Shown: one piece after another, positions 1 to 8,323 of the stretch
Layout: every line of letters begins with the position of its first letter
Position numbering within the stretch: position 1 is the first letter of the stretch
DNA from: Leeuwenhoekiella sp.
GTDB taxonomy: Bacteria; Bacteroidota; Bacteroidia; Flavobacteriales; Flavobacteriaceae
Direction: 5' to 3'
DNA: 64,000 nucleotides
NCBI GenBank assembly: GCA_002708845.1
Contig: PAPI01000019.1
Span: forward strand, 124,001-188,000
The notes under the pieces: model-generated
What the model saw: the letters and a program-made list of their open reading frames with translations, nothing else
Told to the model about the DNA's origin: nothing
Databases searched by the model: none
Program-made: the position numbers and the translations under genes

Positions 1-837
1 AAATGTTTTTTGACGGTCGCTATGCGCTCCTCCAAGAGGTTCTTTAACGATCTCATCAATAAGTTTTTGCTTCTTCATATCGGTTGCGGTAAGCTTAAGC
101 GCTTCTGCAGCCTGCTCTTTAAATTCCCAGCTTCTCCAGAGAATAGACGAGCAGGATTCCGGCGAAATAACCGAATACCAGGTGTTTTCAAGCATAAGCA
201 CTTTATCGCCCACGCCAATTCCCAAAGCACCTCCACTCGCGCCCTCTCCTATGATGCAAACAATAATAGGCACTTTTAGCCGTGTCATCTCCAAAATGTT
301 TCGGGCAATGGCTTCTCCCTGACCGCGCTCCTCCGCTTCCAGACCGGGGTAGGCGCCTGGGGTGTCAATAAAAGTCACTACCGGTAAACCAAATTTTTCA
401 GCACTCTTCATCAAACGAAGTGCCTTGCGGTATCCTTCCGGATTTGCCATACCAAAATTACGGTACTGGCGTGTTTTTGTATTATATCCTTTTTGCTGAC
501 CAATAAGCATAAAACTCTGCTCGCCAATTTTACCCAGACCTCCTATCATCGCCTTATCATCCTTAACATTGCGGTCGCCGTGTAATTCTAAAAAGGTATC
601 ACCACAAATGGCTTTGATATAATCTAAAGTATAAGGCCGATTGGGATGACGCGAAAGCTGAACGCGCTGCCATGGCGTAAGGTTTTTATAAAGATCTTTC
701 TTGGTTTCTTTAAGCTTTTTCTCGATCTGTTTGCAGGTATTGGTGACATCTACGTCACTCTCCTGCCCTATTAGGGTACATTTTTCGAGCTGTTCTTCAA
801 GCTCTTTTATAGGTTGTTCAAAGTCTAAATATTCCAT
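1..837 (-). CDS. accA: Acetyl-CoA carboxylase carboxyltransferase subunit alpha (3' end cut by window)
   Basis: This cytoplasmic subunit works with AccD to transfer the carboxyl group from carboxybiotin to acetyl-CoA, giving malonyl-CoA for fatty-acid synthesis. The frame is open from ATG at 837 to the window edge, giving 279 residues of a protein usually near 317. Visible family features are the N-terminal helical segment ([16 protein letters not shown]), the [12 protein letters not shown] motif, and a crotonase-type core with a glycine-rich [15 protein letters not shown] loop. A TATATTTG box lies 24 bases upstream of the start. Its partner accD is 50 kb away at 51315, so the two subunits are not in one operon. 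Identification is firm; only the C-terminus is missing. Confidence 0.96.
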   Translation of the reverse strand, partial: MEYLDFEQPIKELEEQLEKCTLIGQESDVDVTNTCKQIEKKLKETKKDLYKNLTPWQRVQLSRHPNRPYTLDYIKAICGDTFLELHGDRNVKDDKAMIGGLGKIGEQSFMLIGQQKGYNTKTRQYRNFGMANPEGYRKALRLMKSAEKFGLPVVTFIDTPGAYPGLEAEERGQGEAIARNILEMTRLKVPIIVCIIGEGASGGALGIGVGDKVLMLENTWYSVISPESCSSILWRSWEFKEQAAEALKLTATDMKKQKLIDEIVKEPLGGAHSDRQKTF

Positions 838-861
838 TAGGGGAAGATTTTAGTTAGCTGA

Positions 862-869
862 CAAATATA
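862..869 (-). promoter_or_regulatory. Putative -7 box of accA
   Basis: TATATTTG on the minus strand fits the Bacteroidota -7 consensus TAnnTTTG and ends 24 bases before the accA ATG. No TTG -33 element is seen at the usual spacing. Confidence 0.45.
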
Positions 870-983
870 GCGTATTTACTCGATACTAGAGAAGGAATGC
901 TTACTGGCTTATCTCCGGAAAATTTCAAAATAAACCTCAAAATTCCTTCTTAATGTTATGCAAAGGTTCAAAAAAAGAGCTAC

Positions 984-1901
984 TTACAAAAACGATTTAC
1001 TGTTTTGAAGTTTGCGCTGTTGTTTTTTACGCTCGCGGGTTTTAAAAATTCCGTTTAAAATAACCGTAATCAAAATCAAAATTGCACCCAGATAAAAATC
1101 GGTATGCATGCGCTCTGCATCACCTAAAATGATAAAGGCCAAAATGATACCATACACCGGCTCCAGATTTGTAGTAAGCATTACGGTATAGGGTGAAAGA
1201 TTGCGCATCACCGTTACCGAAGCAATAAAAGCATAGGCCGTACAAACAAGAGCCAGAATACCCAAATACCACCAGTCTGATACCTGAAGGTTGAAAAAAC
1301 CGGAATTAAAACGGGAAGTTAAAGCCAGAAATAGGGTAATGCTTCCCGCGCCCGCGAGCATTTCAAAAAACGAAATCTTGACCGGATGATGTTCCTTTAC
1401 CAGCTTTCCGTTTATCAAGGTAAAAAAAGCCGCTAGCAAAGCGGAAAGAAGCGCGACAAGTATTCCGGCGGTGTATCGGGTTTCCACATTAAATATCATA
1501 TACAAACCCACGATGACCAGGAGACCAAAAAGTATTTCGTAACCAATAAGCTTTCGCTTATAAAATATGGGTTCAAGAATGCTCGTAAAAAAAGCTCCCG
1601 TACTCATCATCGCCAGGGTAACCGAAACATTAGCCATCTTGATCGCTCCAAAAAAAGTAATCCAGTGCAGTGCGATAAGTATACCTGCTCCCATCATCAG
1701 CCCTAAAACTTTAGGATTTGTGCTTAACGGGATTTTCTTGAATTTCAGGTATCCAAAAATAGCCAGACTGGCTAAACCCATTCGATACCAAACCAGTTCT
1801 AACGCTCCTATACTGATTAAAGCTCCTAAAACAGCTGTGAACCCCCAAATAAAAACAATGAGGTGTAAATGCAGGTAATCTTTGAGACTAGCGTTTTGCA
1901 T
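984..1901 (-). CDS. EamA-family (DMT) inner-membrane transporter
   Basis: This is a predicted ten-helix drug/metabolite-superfamily permease of 305 residues with two EamA halves. The hydrophobic helices are evenly spaced, the N-terminal half has HLIVFIWGFTAVLGAL, and the tail is basic (TRERKKQQRKLQ). The substrate cannot be read from sequence; members export amino acids, metabolites or drugs. The open frame extends upstream to 1940, but ATG at 1901 (MQNASLKDYLHLHL) is the better start because it gives the normal N-terminus and only a 14-base overlap with the end of lptG. It follows lptG and tgt on the same strand and is probably translated from the same message. Confidence 0.85.
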   Translation of the reverse strand: MQNASLKDYLHLHLIVFIWGFTAVLGALISIGALELVWYRMGLASLAIFGYLKFKKIPLSTNPKVLGLMMGAGILIALHWITFFGAIKMANVSVTLAMMSTGAFFTSILEPIFYKRKLIGYEILFGLLVIVGLYMIFNVETRYTAGILVALLSALLAAFFTLINGKLVKEHHPVKISFFEMLAGAGSITLFLALTSRFNSGFFNLQVSDWWYLGILALVCTAYAFIASVTVMRNLSPYTVMLTTNLEPVYGIILAFIILGDAERMHTDFYLGAILILITVILNGIFKTRERKKQQRKLQNSKSFL

Positions 1902-2964
1902 AATTGAGCAAATAAACCGCCAGAATTCCAAAAAGCACATTGGGTAACCAGACGGCTACCATAGGCGAAAAATCAGATTGCTCTGAGATGGTGCCAAAAA
2001 CCTTATCGAAGAAAATAAATATAAATGCAAGTGAAATACCCAAGGCCAGGTTAATTCCCATACCGCCACGGCGTTTCATAGAAGATACGGCTACCGCAAT
2101 AATGGTGAGAATGTAAGCGCTCACGGGTAAACTGAAGCGCTTGTACAACACCACTTCATAGCGGTTAATCGCTGAGGAGCCCCGCGCTTTTTCCTTAGCG
2201 ATAAATTCGCGCAGACGAGGTGTGGTTAGCGTTTCGGCAATATACTCGAGTGGGGTCAGGTCTTCCAGATCAAAAGAAAATGTGGTATCAACTTTAGCCT
2301 CAGAAATCAAAATATCTCCTTCTTTTCCAATGATTCGTTTTTTATACTGATTAAGGCGATAGACTGTATCTTCTGGAATGTAAACAATACTGCGTGCCTG
2401 TATTTTGTATTTAAGGGTATTGTCTTCAAAATGCTCAAGTGTAAAGTTTTGCCCCATACGCGTCGATGGCGTAAACCGGCTTACGTAGATGTAATCATTA
2501 TCATTAATCTGCCGGTAAACATTACTGGTTTCGCGAGCATCTTTATTGTTTTTTAAATACTCATACGAGAACTCATTGAAGCCTCGACTGGCTGCAGGAG
2601 CCAGATAGGTTCCCAAAATATATGCCCCAATACATACGATTGTCGCACCTATTATATAAGGTCTTAAAAAACGGTAAAACGAAACTCCACTACTTAGAAA
2701 AGCAATGACTTCGGTATTATTGGCCAGTTTAGAAGTAAACCAGATCACCGAAAGAAACAAAAACAAAGGGAATAATAGATTGGCGAAGTAAATGGTAAAA
2801 TTGAGGTAATAAATGGCCACCTCACTAAATGGCACCTCATTAGCCAGCATTTTATCAATTTTCTCTGCAAGATTAACGGTTATCCCAATAGGAATAAACA
2901 GCAACAGCATCGTGATAAAAGTACCCAGATAACGCTTTAAAATGTACCAGTCTAAGATTTTCAT
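1888..2964 (-). CDS. lptG: LptF/LptG (YjgP/YjgQ) family LPS-export permease
   Basis: This 358-residue inner-membrane protein belongs to the family that, with the ATPase LptB, lifts lipopolysaccharide out of the inner membrane toward the periplasmic bridge. It shows the family layout: two or three N-terminal helices (LKRYLGTFITMLLLFIPIGITV, YYLNFTIYFANLLFPLFLFLSVIWF), a soluble jellyroll-type middle region at about residues 125-265, and three C-terminal helices. The ATG lies directly after the tgt stop codon with no gap, which indicates co-transcription and probably translational coupling. LptF and LptG are hard to tell apart; the G assignment follows usual Flavobacteriia naming. No partner permease or lptB is in the window. 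Confidence 0.85.
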   Translation of the reverse strand: MKILDWYILKRYLGTFITMLLLFIPIGITVNLAEKIDKMLANEVPFSEVAIYYLNFTIYFANLLFPLFLFLSVIWFTSKLANNTEVIAFLSSGVSFYRFLRPYIIGATIVCIGAYILGTYLAPAASRGFNEFSYEYLKNNKDARETSNVYRQINDNDYIYVSRFTPSTRMGQNFTLEHFEDNTLKYKIQARSIVYIPEDTVYRLNQYKKRIIGKEGDILISEAKVDTTFSFDLEDLTPLEYIAETLTTPRLREFIAKEKARGSSAINRYEVVLYKRFSLPVSAYILTIIAVAVSSMKRRGGMGINLALGISLAFIFIFFDKVFGTISEQSDFSPMVAVWLPNVLFGILAVYLLNYAKR

Positions 2965-4095
2965 CTAGAGTCTTTTATCCATTTGTTTTACCATCTTTTC
3001 TTTCCAGGCATAAAAATCTCCGGCCACAATATGCTTGCGTGCTTCATGCACCAGCCACATATAAAACCCGAGATTATGAATTGTACCTATCTGACGGCCC
3101 AAAATTTCATTAACACTAAACAGATGCCGCACATAGGCTTTAGAATACGCGGTGTCAACCCAGGTAGTTCCATCGGGATCAAGCGGTGAAAAATCGGCCT
3201 CCCATTTTTTATTTTTAATATTTATCGTACCGTGTTGGGTAAATAAAGTTCCGTTTCGGCCATTACGCGTAGGCATCACACAATCAAACATATCAACTCC
3301 TAACGCAATATTTTCTAAAATATTGATCGGTGTTCCCACTCCCATCAGGTAACGCGGCTTCTCTTTGGGAAGAATATTGGTTACAATTTCGGTCATGGCA
3401 TACATTTCTTCAGCGGGTTCGCCTACAGATAGCCCCCCGATAGCATTACCTACTGCACCGGAATTGGCGATGTATTCTGCAGATTGTATACGCAAATCTT
3501 TATAGGTACTTCCCTGTACGATAGGAAAAAACGCCTGGTCATAACCATACTTCACCGGAGTTTTAGCCAAATGATTGATGCACCGTTCTAGCCAGCGGTG
3601 CGTCATATGCATCGAACGTTTCGCGTAATTGTAATCGCAAGGATAGGGCGTACATTCATCAAAAGCCATTATGATATCGGCTCCTATGCTACGCTGAATT
3701 TCCATCACACGCTCTGGGGTAAACATATGAAACGAGCCATCGATATGCGATTTAAACTTAACCCCTTCCTCTTTGATCTTTCGGTTTGCGGAAAGAGAAT
3801 ACACCTGATACCCACCGCTATCTGTAAGAATATTACGGTCCCAGTTCATAAACTTATGGAGTCCGCCAGCTTTTTCTAAAATGTCAGTTTGAGGCCGCAG
3901 ATACAAATGATAGGTATTCCCTAATATTATATCAGGGTCAATGTCCTGAGTAAGTTCGCGCTGATGTACACCTTTAACCGTTCCAACTGTGCCTACCGGC
4001 ATAAAGATGGGGGTTTCAATGGTTCCATGGTCTGTTGTTAGCGTTCCTGCCCGGGCTTTACTGGCAGCATCGGTACTTACGAGTTCAAATTGCAT
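2965..4095 (-). CDS. tgt: Queuine/preQ1 tRNA-guanine transglycosylase
   Basis: Tgt exchanges guanine 34 of GUN-anticodon tRNAs for the queuosine precursor preQ1. The TIM-barrel motifs are present: IFMPVGTVGTVKG, the general-base Asp in LTDSGGYQVYSL, GGLSVGEPAEEM, and the nucleophile Asp in DCVMPTRNGRNG. The usual length of about 376 residues is obtained from ATG 4095 (MQFELVSTDAAS); the open frame continues to 4179, but those 28 residues are not family-like and a TATCTTTG promoter box sits within them. The C-terminal zinc site is altered: the segment that normally carries CxCxxC reads DPDGTTWVDTAYSKAY, without cysteine. It is first in the tgt-lptG-EamA set. Confidence 0.95.
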   Translation of the reverse strand: MQFELVSTDAASKARAGTLTTDHGTIETPIFMPVGTVGTVKGVHQRELTQDIDPDIILGNTYHLYLRPQTDILEKAGGLHKFMNWDRNILTDSGGYQVYSLSANRKIKEEGVKFKSHIDGSFHMFTPERVMEIQRSIGADIIMAFDECTPYPCDYNYAKRSMHMTHRWLERCINHLAKTPVKYGYDQAFFPIVQGSTYKDLRIQSAEYIANSGAVGNAIGGLSVGEPAEEMYAMTEIVTNILPKEKPRYLMGVGTPINILENIALGVDMFDCVMPTRNGRNGTLFTQHGTINIKNKKWEADFSPLDPDGTTWVDTAYSKAYVRHLFSVNEILGRQIGTIHNLGFYMWLVHEARKHIVAGDFYAWKEKMVKQMDKRL

Positions 4096-4112
4096 ATCCT
4101 GAATTAGAGGGG

Positions 4113-4120
4113 CAAAGATA
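4113..4120 (-). promoter_or_regulatory. Putative -7 box of tgt
   Basis: TATCTTTG on the minus strand ends 17 bases before the ATG at 4095. It argues against the longer open frame that starts at 4179. A TTG -33 element at standard distance is not evident. Confidence 0.5.
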
Positions 4121-4237
4121 AAACTATTTAATAGATACTTTTGGCACCAAAAAATGCTTAATAAGTGTAAAATATTCACTTATAGCGCGTATCTTCTTAA
4201 ATTTCCCTAAAAACCACCGGATTAAGTGGCTTATTGA

Positions 4238-4268
4238 TTGTAATACCTGTTAAAAATGGGTATTTTTG
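4238..4268 (+). promoter_or_regulatory. Promoter of the transketolase genes
   Basis: TTG at 4238-4240, a 20-base spacer, and TATTTTTG at 4261-4268 form a complete Bacteroidota promoter. The ATG follows 25 bases after the box. It is divergent from the tgt promoter. Confidence 0.65.
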
Positions 4269-4293
4269 ACCTTCAAATTTTAACTCAATCAAC

Positions 4294-5139
4294 ATGCCAA
4301 ACATTAAAGAATTAGAAGATTTTGTCTCACAGGTACGCAGAGACATCGTAAGGCAGGTACATAATGTAAGCTCAGGACATCCCGGAGGTTCGTTAGGATG
4401 TACTGAATTTTTCGTAGCCTTATATCAGGAAGTGATGAAACGTAAGGAAGGTTTCGATATGGATGGAAAGGATGAGGATTTATTCTTCCTCTCAAACGGT
4501 CACATTTCTCCCGTTTTTTACAGCGTTTTGGCCCGTTCGGGTTATTTTCCTGTAGATGAACTCAATACCTTTAGAAAAATAGATTCACGTCTGCAGGGAC
4601 ACCCTACTACACACGAAGGCCTACCCGGTATTCGCGTAGCTTCCGGTTCGCTAGGTCAGGGAATGAGTGTGGCTCTTGGAGCAGCTCAAACTAAAAAACT
4701 AAATGGTGATGATAATCTGGTTTACTCCCTTCACGGTGATGGTGAACTGCAGGAAGGTCAAAACTGGGAAGCTATTATGTATGCCGCTGCAAATAAAATA
4801 GACAACATTATCTCAACCGTTGACCTTAACGGCCAGCAAATTGACGGAAGCACCAATGAGGTTCTCAACCTGGGAAGTGTACGGGCTAAGTTTGAAGCTT
4901 TTGGCTGGGATGTACTGGACATCGAAAAGGGTAACGATATGGAAGCCATTCTTGAAGGTTTAAAAGAAGCTAAATCACGCACCGGAAAAGGTAAACCTGT
5001 TTGTATTCTTCTACACACAATTATGGGACATGGTGTTGACTTTATGATGCAAGGCCACGCGTGGCATGGTAAAGCTCCTAATGACGAGCAGCTTGAGAAA
5101 GCTTTAGCTCAAAATCCGGAAACCCTTGGAGATTATTAA
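4294..5139 (+). CDS. Transketolase, N-terminal (thiamine diphosphate) subunit
   Basis: This is the thiamine-diphosphate-binding half of a transketolase encoded as two proteins. It moves two-carbon ketol units between sugar phosphates in the non-oxidative pentose-phosphate pathway. The 281 residues include SSGHPGGSLG, the GHISPVFYSVLA segment, GHPTTHEGLPGIRVASGSLGQGMSVALGAA, and the metal/diphosphate motif GDGELQEGQNWEA followed by DLNGQQ. The C-terminal half is the next gene, 85 bases downstream; the two must assemble. The start at ATG 4294 is supported by the promoter just upstream. Confidence 0.94.
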   Translation: MPNIKELEDFVSQVRRDIVRQVHNVSSGHPGGSLGCTEFFVALYQEVMKRKEGFDMDGKDEDLFFLSNGHISPVFYSVLARSGYFPVDELNTFRKIDSRLQGHPTTHEGLPGIRVASGSLGQGMSVALGAAQTKKLNGDDNLVYSLHGDGELQEGQNWEAIMYAAANKIDNIISTVDLNGQQIDGSTNEVLNLGSVRAKFEAFGWDVLDIEKGNDMEAILEGLKEAKSRTGKGKPVCILLHTIMGHGVDFMMQGHAWHGKAPNDEQLEKALAQNPETLGDY

Positions 5140-5224
5140 TCTTCAAACAGGCATCCTTTAATCAAGCTATTAATCTTAAAATCAATCCCACTTTAATACT
5201 CGTATTATCTTAGGGACACTTACT

Positions 5225-6178
5225 ATGAAAAAATTCACAAACTCAGGAAATATAGATACACGTTCAGGTTTTGGGGCCGGAATGGATGAGCTAGGCAAAA
5301 CCCACGAAGATGTGGTGGCGCTATGTGCAGACCTTACCGGATCGCTTAAACTGAACGACTTTGAAAAAAATCATCCGGAACGTTTCTTCCAAACCGGAAT
5401 CGCAGAGGCCAATATGATAGGTATGGCTGCCGGTATGACCATTGGCGGAAAAATACCTTATGCTACCACCTTTGCAAACTTTGCTACCGGTCGTGTTTAC
5501 GATCAGATACGCCAAAGTGTTGCGTATTCTGGTAAAAATGTAAAAATATGTGCTTCTCACGCCGGTTTAACCTTAGGGGAAGATGGAGCAACCCACCAGA
5601 TTCTGGAAGATATTGGCCTTATGAAAATGCTTCCCGGGATGACGGTTATTAATCCATGTGACTTCAACCAAACTAAAGCCGCTACTATGGCCATCGCAGA
5701 CTATGATGGGCCGGTTTATTTGCGTTTTGGTCGTCCAAGTGTTCCAAATTTCACCGAAAAAGACGGAAAATTTGAAATTGGCAAAGCACTTCATCTGGTT
5801 GAAGGTTCTGATGTAACTATTCTCGCAACCGGTCACCTGGTGTGGCATGCCCTTGAAGCTGCCGAGCAATTGGAAGAAAAAGGAATTAGTGCCGAAGTGA
5901 TTAACATTCACACCATTAAGCCTCTTGATGAAGAAGCTATTTTAAATTCGGTTAAGAAAACACGCTGCGTTGTGACTTGCGAAGAGCACAACTATTTAGG
6001 TGGTCTGGGCGAAAGCGTTTCTGGTGTATTGGCTAAAAATGACCCGGTTTATCAGGAATTTGTTGCAACAAACGACACTTTTGGTGAATCTGGTACTCCT
6101 GCCGAATTGATGGAAAAATACGGTCTTGATACTAAATCTATTGTAGAAGCCGTTAATAAGGTGCTGGCTAAGAAGTAG
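5225..6178 (+). CDS. Transketolase, C-terminal (pyrimidine-binding) subunit
   Basis: This is the second half of the split transketolase, with 317 residues. It carries the pyrimidine-binding fold with the catalytic glutamate region (FFQTGIAEANMIGMAAGMTIGG), the ASHAGLTLGEDGATHQ segment, and the transketolase C-terminal domain (SDVTILATGHLV...ISAEVINIHTIKPLD). It lies 85 bases after the N-terminal half with no clear terminator between them, so a single message is likely. Related split proteins occur in other bacteria and archaea. Deoxyxylulose-phosphate synthase and the E1 beta subunit share the fold, but length and pairing fit transketolase. Confidence 0.94.
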   Translation: MKKFTNSGNIDTRSGFGAGMDELGKTHEDVVALCADLTGSLKLNDFEKNHPERFFQTGIAEANMIGMAAGMTIGGKIPYATTFANFATGRVYDQIRQSVAYSGKNVKICASHAGLTLGEDGATHQILEDIGLMKMLPGMTVINPCDFNQTKAATMAIADYDGPVYLRFGRPSVPNFTEKDGKFEIGKALHLVEGSDVTILATGHLVWHALEAAEQLEEKGISAEVINIHTIKPLDEEAILNSVKKTRCVVTCEEHNYLGGLGESVSGVLAKNDPVYQEFVATNDTFGESGTPAELMEKYGLDTKSIVEAVNKVLAKK

Positions 6179-6293
6179 GCACTTTGAATTGTATATTCCT
6201 AAAAATGCCGCTTCACAGCATCAACCAAGAATATCGGAATCATTTTTGATTCCATCTAATTTTAACTGTCCGCAAGGGCACAACTTAATTGAT

Positions 6294-6878
6294 ATGAAGA
6301 ACGCATTTTTAGGAATTTTTTGTTTAGTCGCGTCATTAACTTACGCGCAATCAGACCCTGGCTTTGGTATCAAAGCAGGTCTTAATTATGGTGCCACCGG
6401 CGACATCAGTAATGATGTAGAAAATGCTTATGAAAACCCGGACCGGGATTTAGGCTTTCACGTTGGCGTATTTGGGCGTACCGGTGAACGTCTTTATTTT
6501 AGACCCGAATTGGTGTACACTAAATTAAAAACAACTTACAACAGCGATGAGTTTAGTGTACAAAAATTGGATGCTCCGCTGTTAGTAGGTCTTGAAGTTT
6601 TTGGCCCCATAAACATTTTTGCAGGTCCTTCACTACAATACATTTTAGACACCGAATATGAAGGTATTGATTTGGGTGATGTACAGGATGATTTTACAGT
6701 AGGTCTCAACTTTGGTGTAGGCGTTGCATTAGGAAAACTGGGAGTTGATTTGCGCTATGAGCGTGGCTTCAAAGATAATGAGGCCCAGTTTTTAAGCACT
6801 AACGGAATCATTACAACCGATTCACGCATTGACACCAGACCTGATCAGTTGATCATCAGCTTATCGCTCAATTTATAA
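6294..6878 (+). CDS. Small outer-membrane beta-barrel protein (PorT/OmpX-like fold)
   Basis: This is a secreted 194-residue protein with a typical signal peptide (MKNAFLGIFCLVASLTYAQS, cleavage after the AQ region). Alternating strands end in a C-terminal aromatic/hydrophobic strand (DQLIISLSLNL), as in the Bacteroidota OMP_b-brl family of eight- to ten-stranded barrels. The sequence is rich in Gly and Asp, with pairs such as FGIKAGLNYGA and LGVDLRYERGF that read as neighbouring strands. The open frame reaches back to 6189, but only ATG 6294 places the signal peptide at the N-terminus. The specific role is unknown; it is followed by a strong bidirectional terminator. Confidence 0.8.
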   Translation: MKNAFLGIFCLVASLTYAQSDPGFGIKAGLNYGATGDISNDVENAYENPDRDLGFHVGVFGRTGERLYFRPELVYTKLKTTYNSDEFSVQKLDAPLLVGLEVFGPINIFAGPSLQYILDTEYEGIDLGDVQDDFTVGLNFGVGVALGKLGVDLRYERGFKDNEAQFLSTNGIITTDSRIDTRPDQLIISLSLNL

Positions 6879-6897
6879 ATAGAGAATAATTTATACT

Positions 6898-6938
6898 AAA
6901 AAAAAAACCGCTACTGAAATGAGTAGCGGTTTTTTTTT
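6898..6938. terminator. Bidirectional terminator between the barrel gene and the FKBP gene
   Basis: An 11-base stem (AAACCGCTACT / AGTAGCGGTTT) with a six-base loop is flanked by an A-run on the left and a T-run on the right. It can therefore end transcripts from both convergent genes. Confidence 0.9.
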
Positions 6939-6955
6939 AGTTATAATATATCTAA

Positions 6956-7861
6956 TCAATTATCAGGATCTAAATAATCCGGAGTGTCATCATTATTAGA
7001 ATCTGTAAAAGTAATGCTCCCATCTTCGTTTATTACAATCTCGTCACGAGTTAAGATACCATCACCATCGTCATCTGCGTCCTGAAAATTTGGTCTTCCA
7101 TCTCTATCCGTATCATCCTCTGCTTCAAATAGATAAAAATTGTTATTAACATCTTCCAATGCATTTGGAATCCCATCTCCATCTTCATCGGTGTCTTTGA
7201 CTATACTGTATAATTTAAAACGAAAAACTAAATCTGAATACGCCGGTATTGAGGTCGTAGGATTACTAAAATACCCAAGACCACTGGGAATAAATACTGC
7301 CCCTACACCATAATCAGTCCCATAATTGAAACTTCCATCTTCGTTTTGGGTAATCCCTTTCCCAGCTTTAAGCTCTTTTAGACCGTTTCCAAAACCAAAA
7401 ATAGTTTCCGGAAGATTTAACCAAATAGGAGTTGTGGTCCCGTCAAACTTCCTTCCGCCTACGATATTACCCCGATAATTAACAAAAGTAGAATCAGCAA
7501 AAGTGGGCTGTGCTCCTTCTCCTTCCTTAGCTTCCAAAACGTAAAGGGTATAGTTTACCTCCTGATAATTGTATTGCGTTGATTTTAGATTAGGATGATC
7601 AATCAGTGCTGTTTTATCGGAATTTTCACCGGCTATCGTGTCAAAAACGATGTCATAATTAAAATCAGCCGGTGGATTTTCAAAATCCTCGTAGTTATAA
7701 AAATGCGTCTCTAAATAAGCTTCTAAATTTGCTTCACTTTCCTGCTGTACTTCACCACGATCTCGGGGTGGCTGTATGGTTGGACCATCATCGTCTTTTT
7801 GACAAGAGACTATAAATAAAAGCCCAAGAGCAGCAAAAACCGTATTTTTCATCATATTCAT
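6956..7861 (-). CDS. FKBP-type peptidyl-prolyl isomerase lipoprotein with calcium-repeat tail
   Basis: This is a predicted lipoprotein (signal MMKNTVFAALGLLFIVSCQKDDD, Cys at the lipobox) of 301 residues. An FKBP domain lies at about residues 90-215: the segment TFVNYRGNIVGGRKFDGTT, an IFGFGNGLKEL region and FIPSGLGYFSNP are FKBP hallmarks. The last 70 residues hold Asp-rich repeats (DEDGDGIPNALED, DTDRDGRPNFQDADDDGDGI, DSNNDDTPDYLDPDN) of the thrombospondin-type-3 calcium-binding kind. It probably helps fold envelope proteins. Start 7861 is preferred because an AAAGGA-like sequence precedes it; ATGs at 7855 and 7852 are possible. It is divergent from the S4 gene. Confidence 0.85.
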   Translation of the reverse strand: MNMMKNTVFAALGLLFIVSCQKDDDGPTIQPPRDRGEVQQESEANLEAYLETHFYNYEDFENPPADFNYDIVFDTIAGENSDKTALIDHPNLKSTQYNYQEVNYTLYVLEAKEGEGAQPTFADSTFVNYRGNIVGGRKFDGTTTPIWLNLPETIFGFGNGLKELKAGKGITQNEDGSFNYGTDYGVGAVFIPSGLGYFSNPTTSIPAYSDLVFRFKLYSIVKDTDEDGDGIPNALEDVNNNFYLFEAEDDTDRDGRPNFQDADDDGDGILTRDEIVINEDGSITFTDSNNDDTPDYLDPDN

Positions 7862-7899
7862 CAATATCCTTTTAGGTCGCGCAAGATACAATTTTGCGC

Positions 7900-7907
7900 T
7901 ATTTTTG
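7900..7907 (+). promoter_or_regulatory. Putative -7 box of the S4-protein gene
   Basis: TATTTTTG fits TAnnTTTG and ends 32 bases before the ATG at 7940. A well-placed TTG is not seen. Confidence 0.4.
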
Positions 7908-7939
7908 TTGTGTAAAAACGAGCTTTAAAGCAATAGATT

Positions 7940-8323
7940 ATGCGAGTAGATAAATATTTATGGTGTGTACGATACTTTAAATCCCGTTCTATAGCTACAG
8001 AAGCCTGTAAAAAAGGACAGGTAAAAATGAACGATGTTGCAGTAAAACCTTCCCGCGAAGTTTTTCCATCAGATACCATACAAATACGTAAAAACCAAAT
8101 CGATTATATTATTGAGGTTTTAGATCACCCCCCCAGCCGGGTGGGTGCAAAACTTACCGGCCTTTATTATGTAGACCGCACTCCGGCTGAAAATCTGGAA
8201 AAATTGGACTTGCTTAAATACTCTAAAGATTATTACCGCAAGAAAGGTACCGGCCGACCAACTAAAAAGGACCGCCGCGATCTGGATGATTTTTACGAAA
8301 ATGACGACTTCTTTGAAGACTAA
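7940..8323 (+). CDS. S4-domain RNA-binding protein (HslR / Hsp15 family)
   Basis: This 127-residue protein begins with a clear S4 domain (MRVDKYLWCVRYFKSRSIATEACKKGQVKMNDVAVKPSREVFPSDTIQIRK), which binds structured RNA. The HslR family in Escherichia coli binds stalled 50S subunits carrying peptidyl-tRNA; the same role here is inferred from the family. The C-terminus is very basic and then acidic (KKGTGRPTKKDRRDLDDFYENDDFFED), as in Flavobacteriia homologues. The next gene overlaps its last 23 bases, so the two are translated from one message. Confidence 0.87.
   Translation: MRVDKYLWCVRYFKSRSIATEACKKGQVKMNDVAVKPSREVFPSDTIQIRKNQIDYIIEVLDHPPSRVGAKLTGLYYVDRTPAENLEKLDLLKYSKDYYRKKGTGRPTKKDRRDLDDFYENDDFFED

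Noticed and set aside
2965-4179. Longest frame of tgt
   Set aside because: The 28 extra residues are not family-like, and a TATCTTTG promoter box lies within them.
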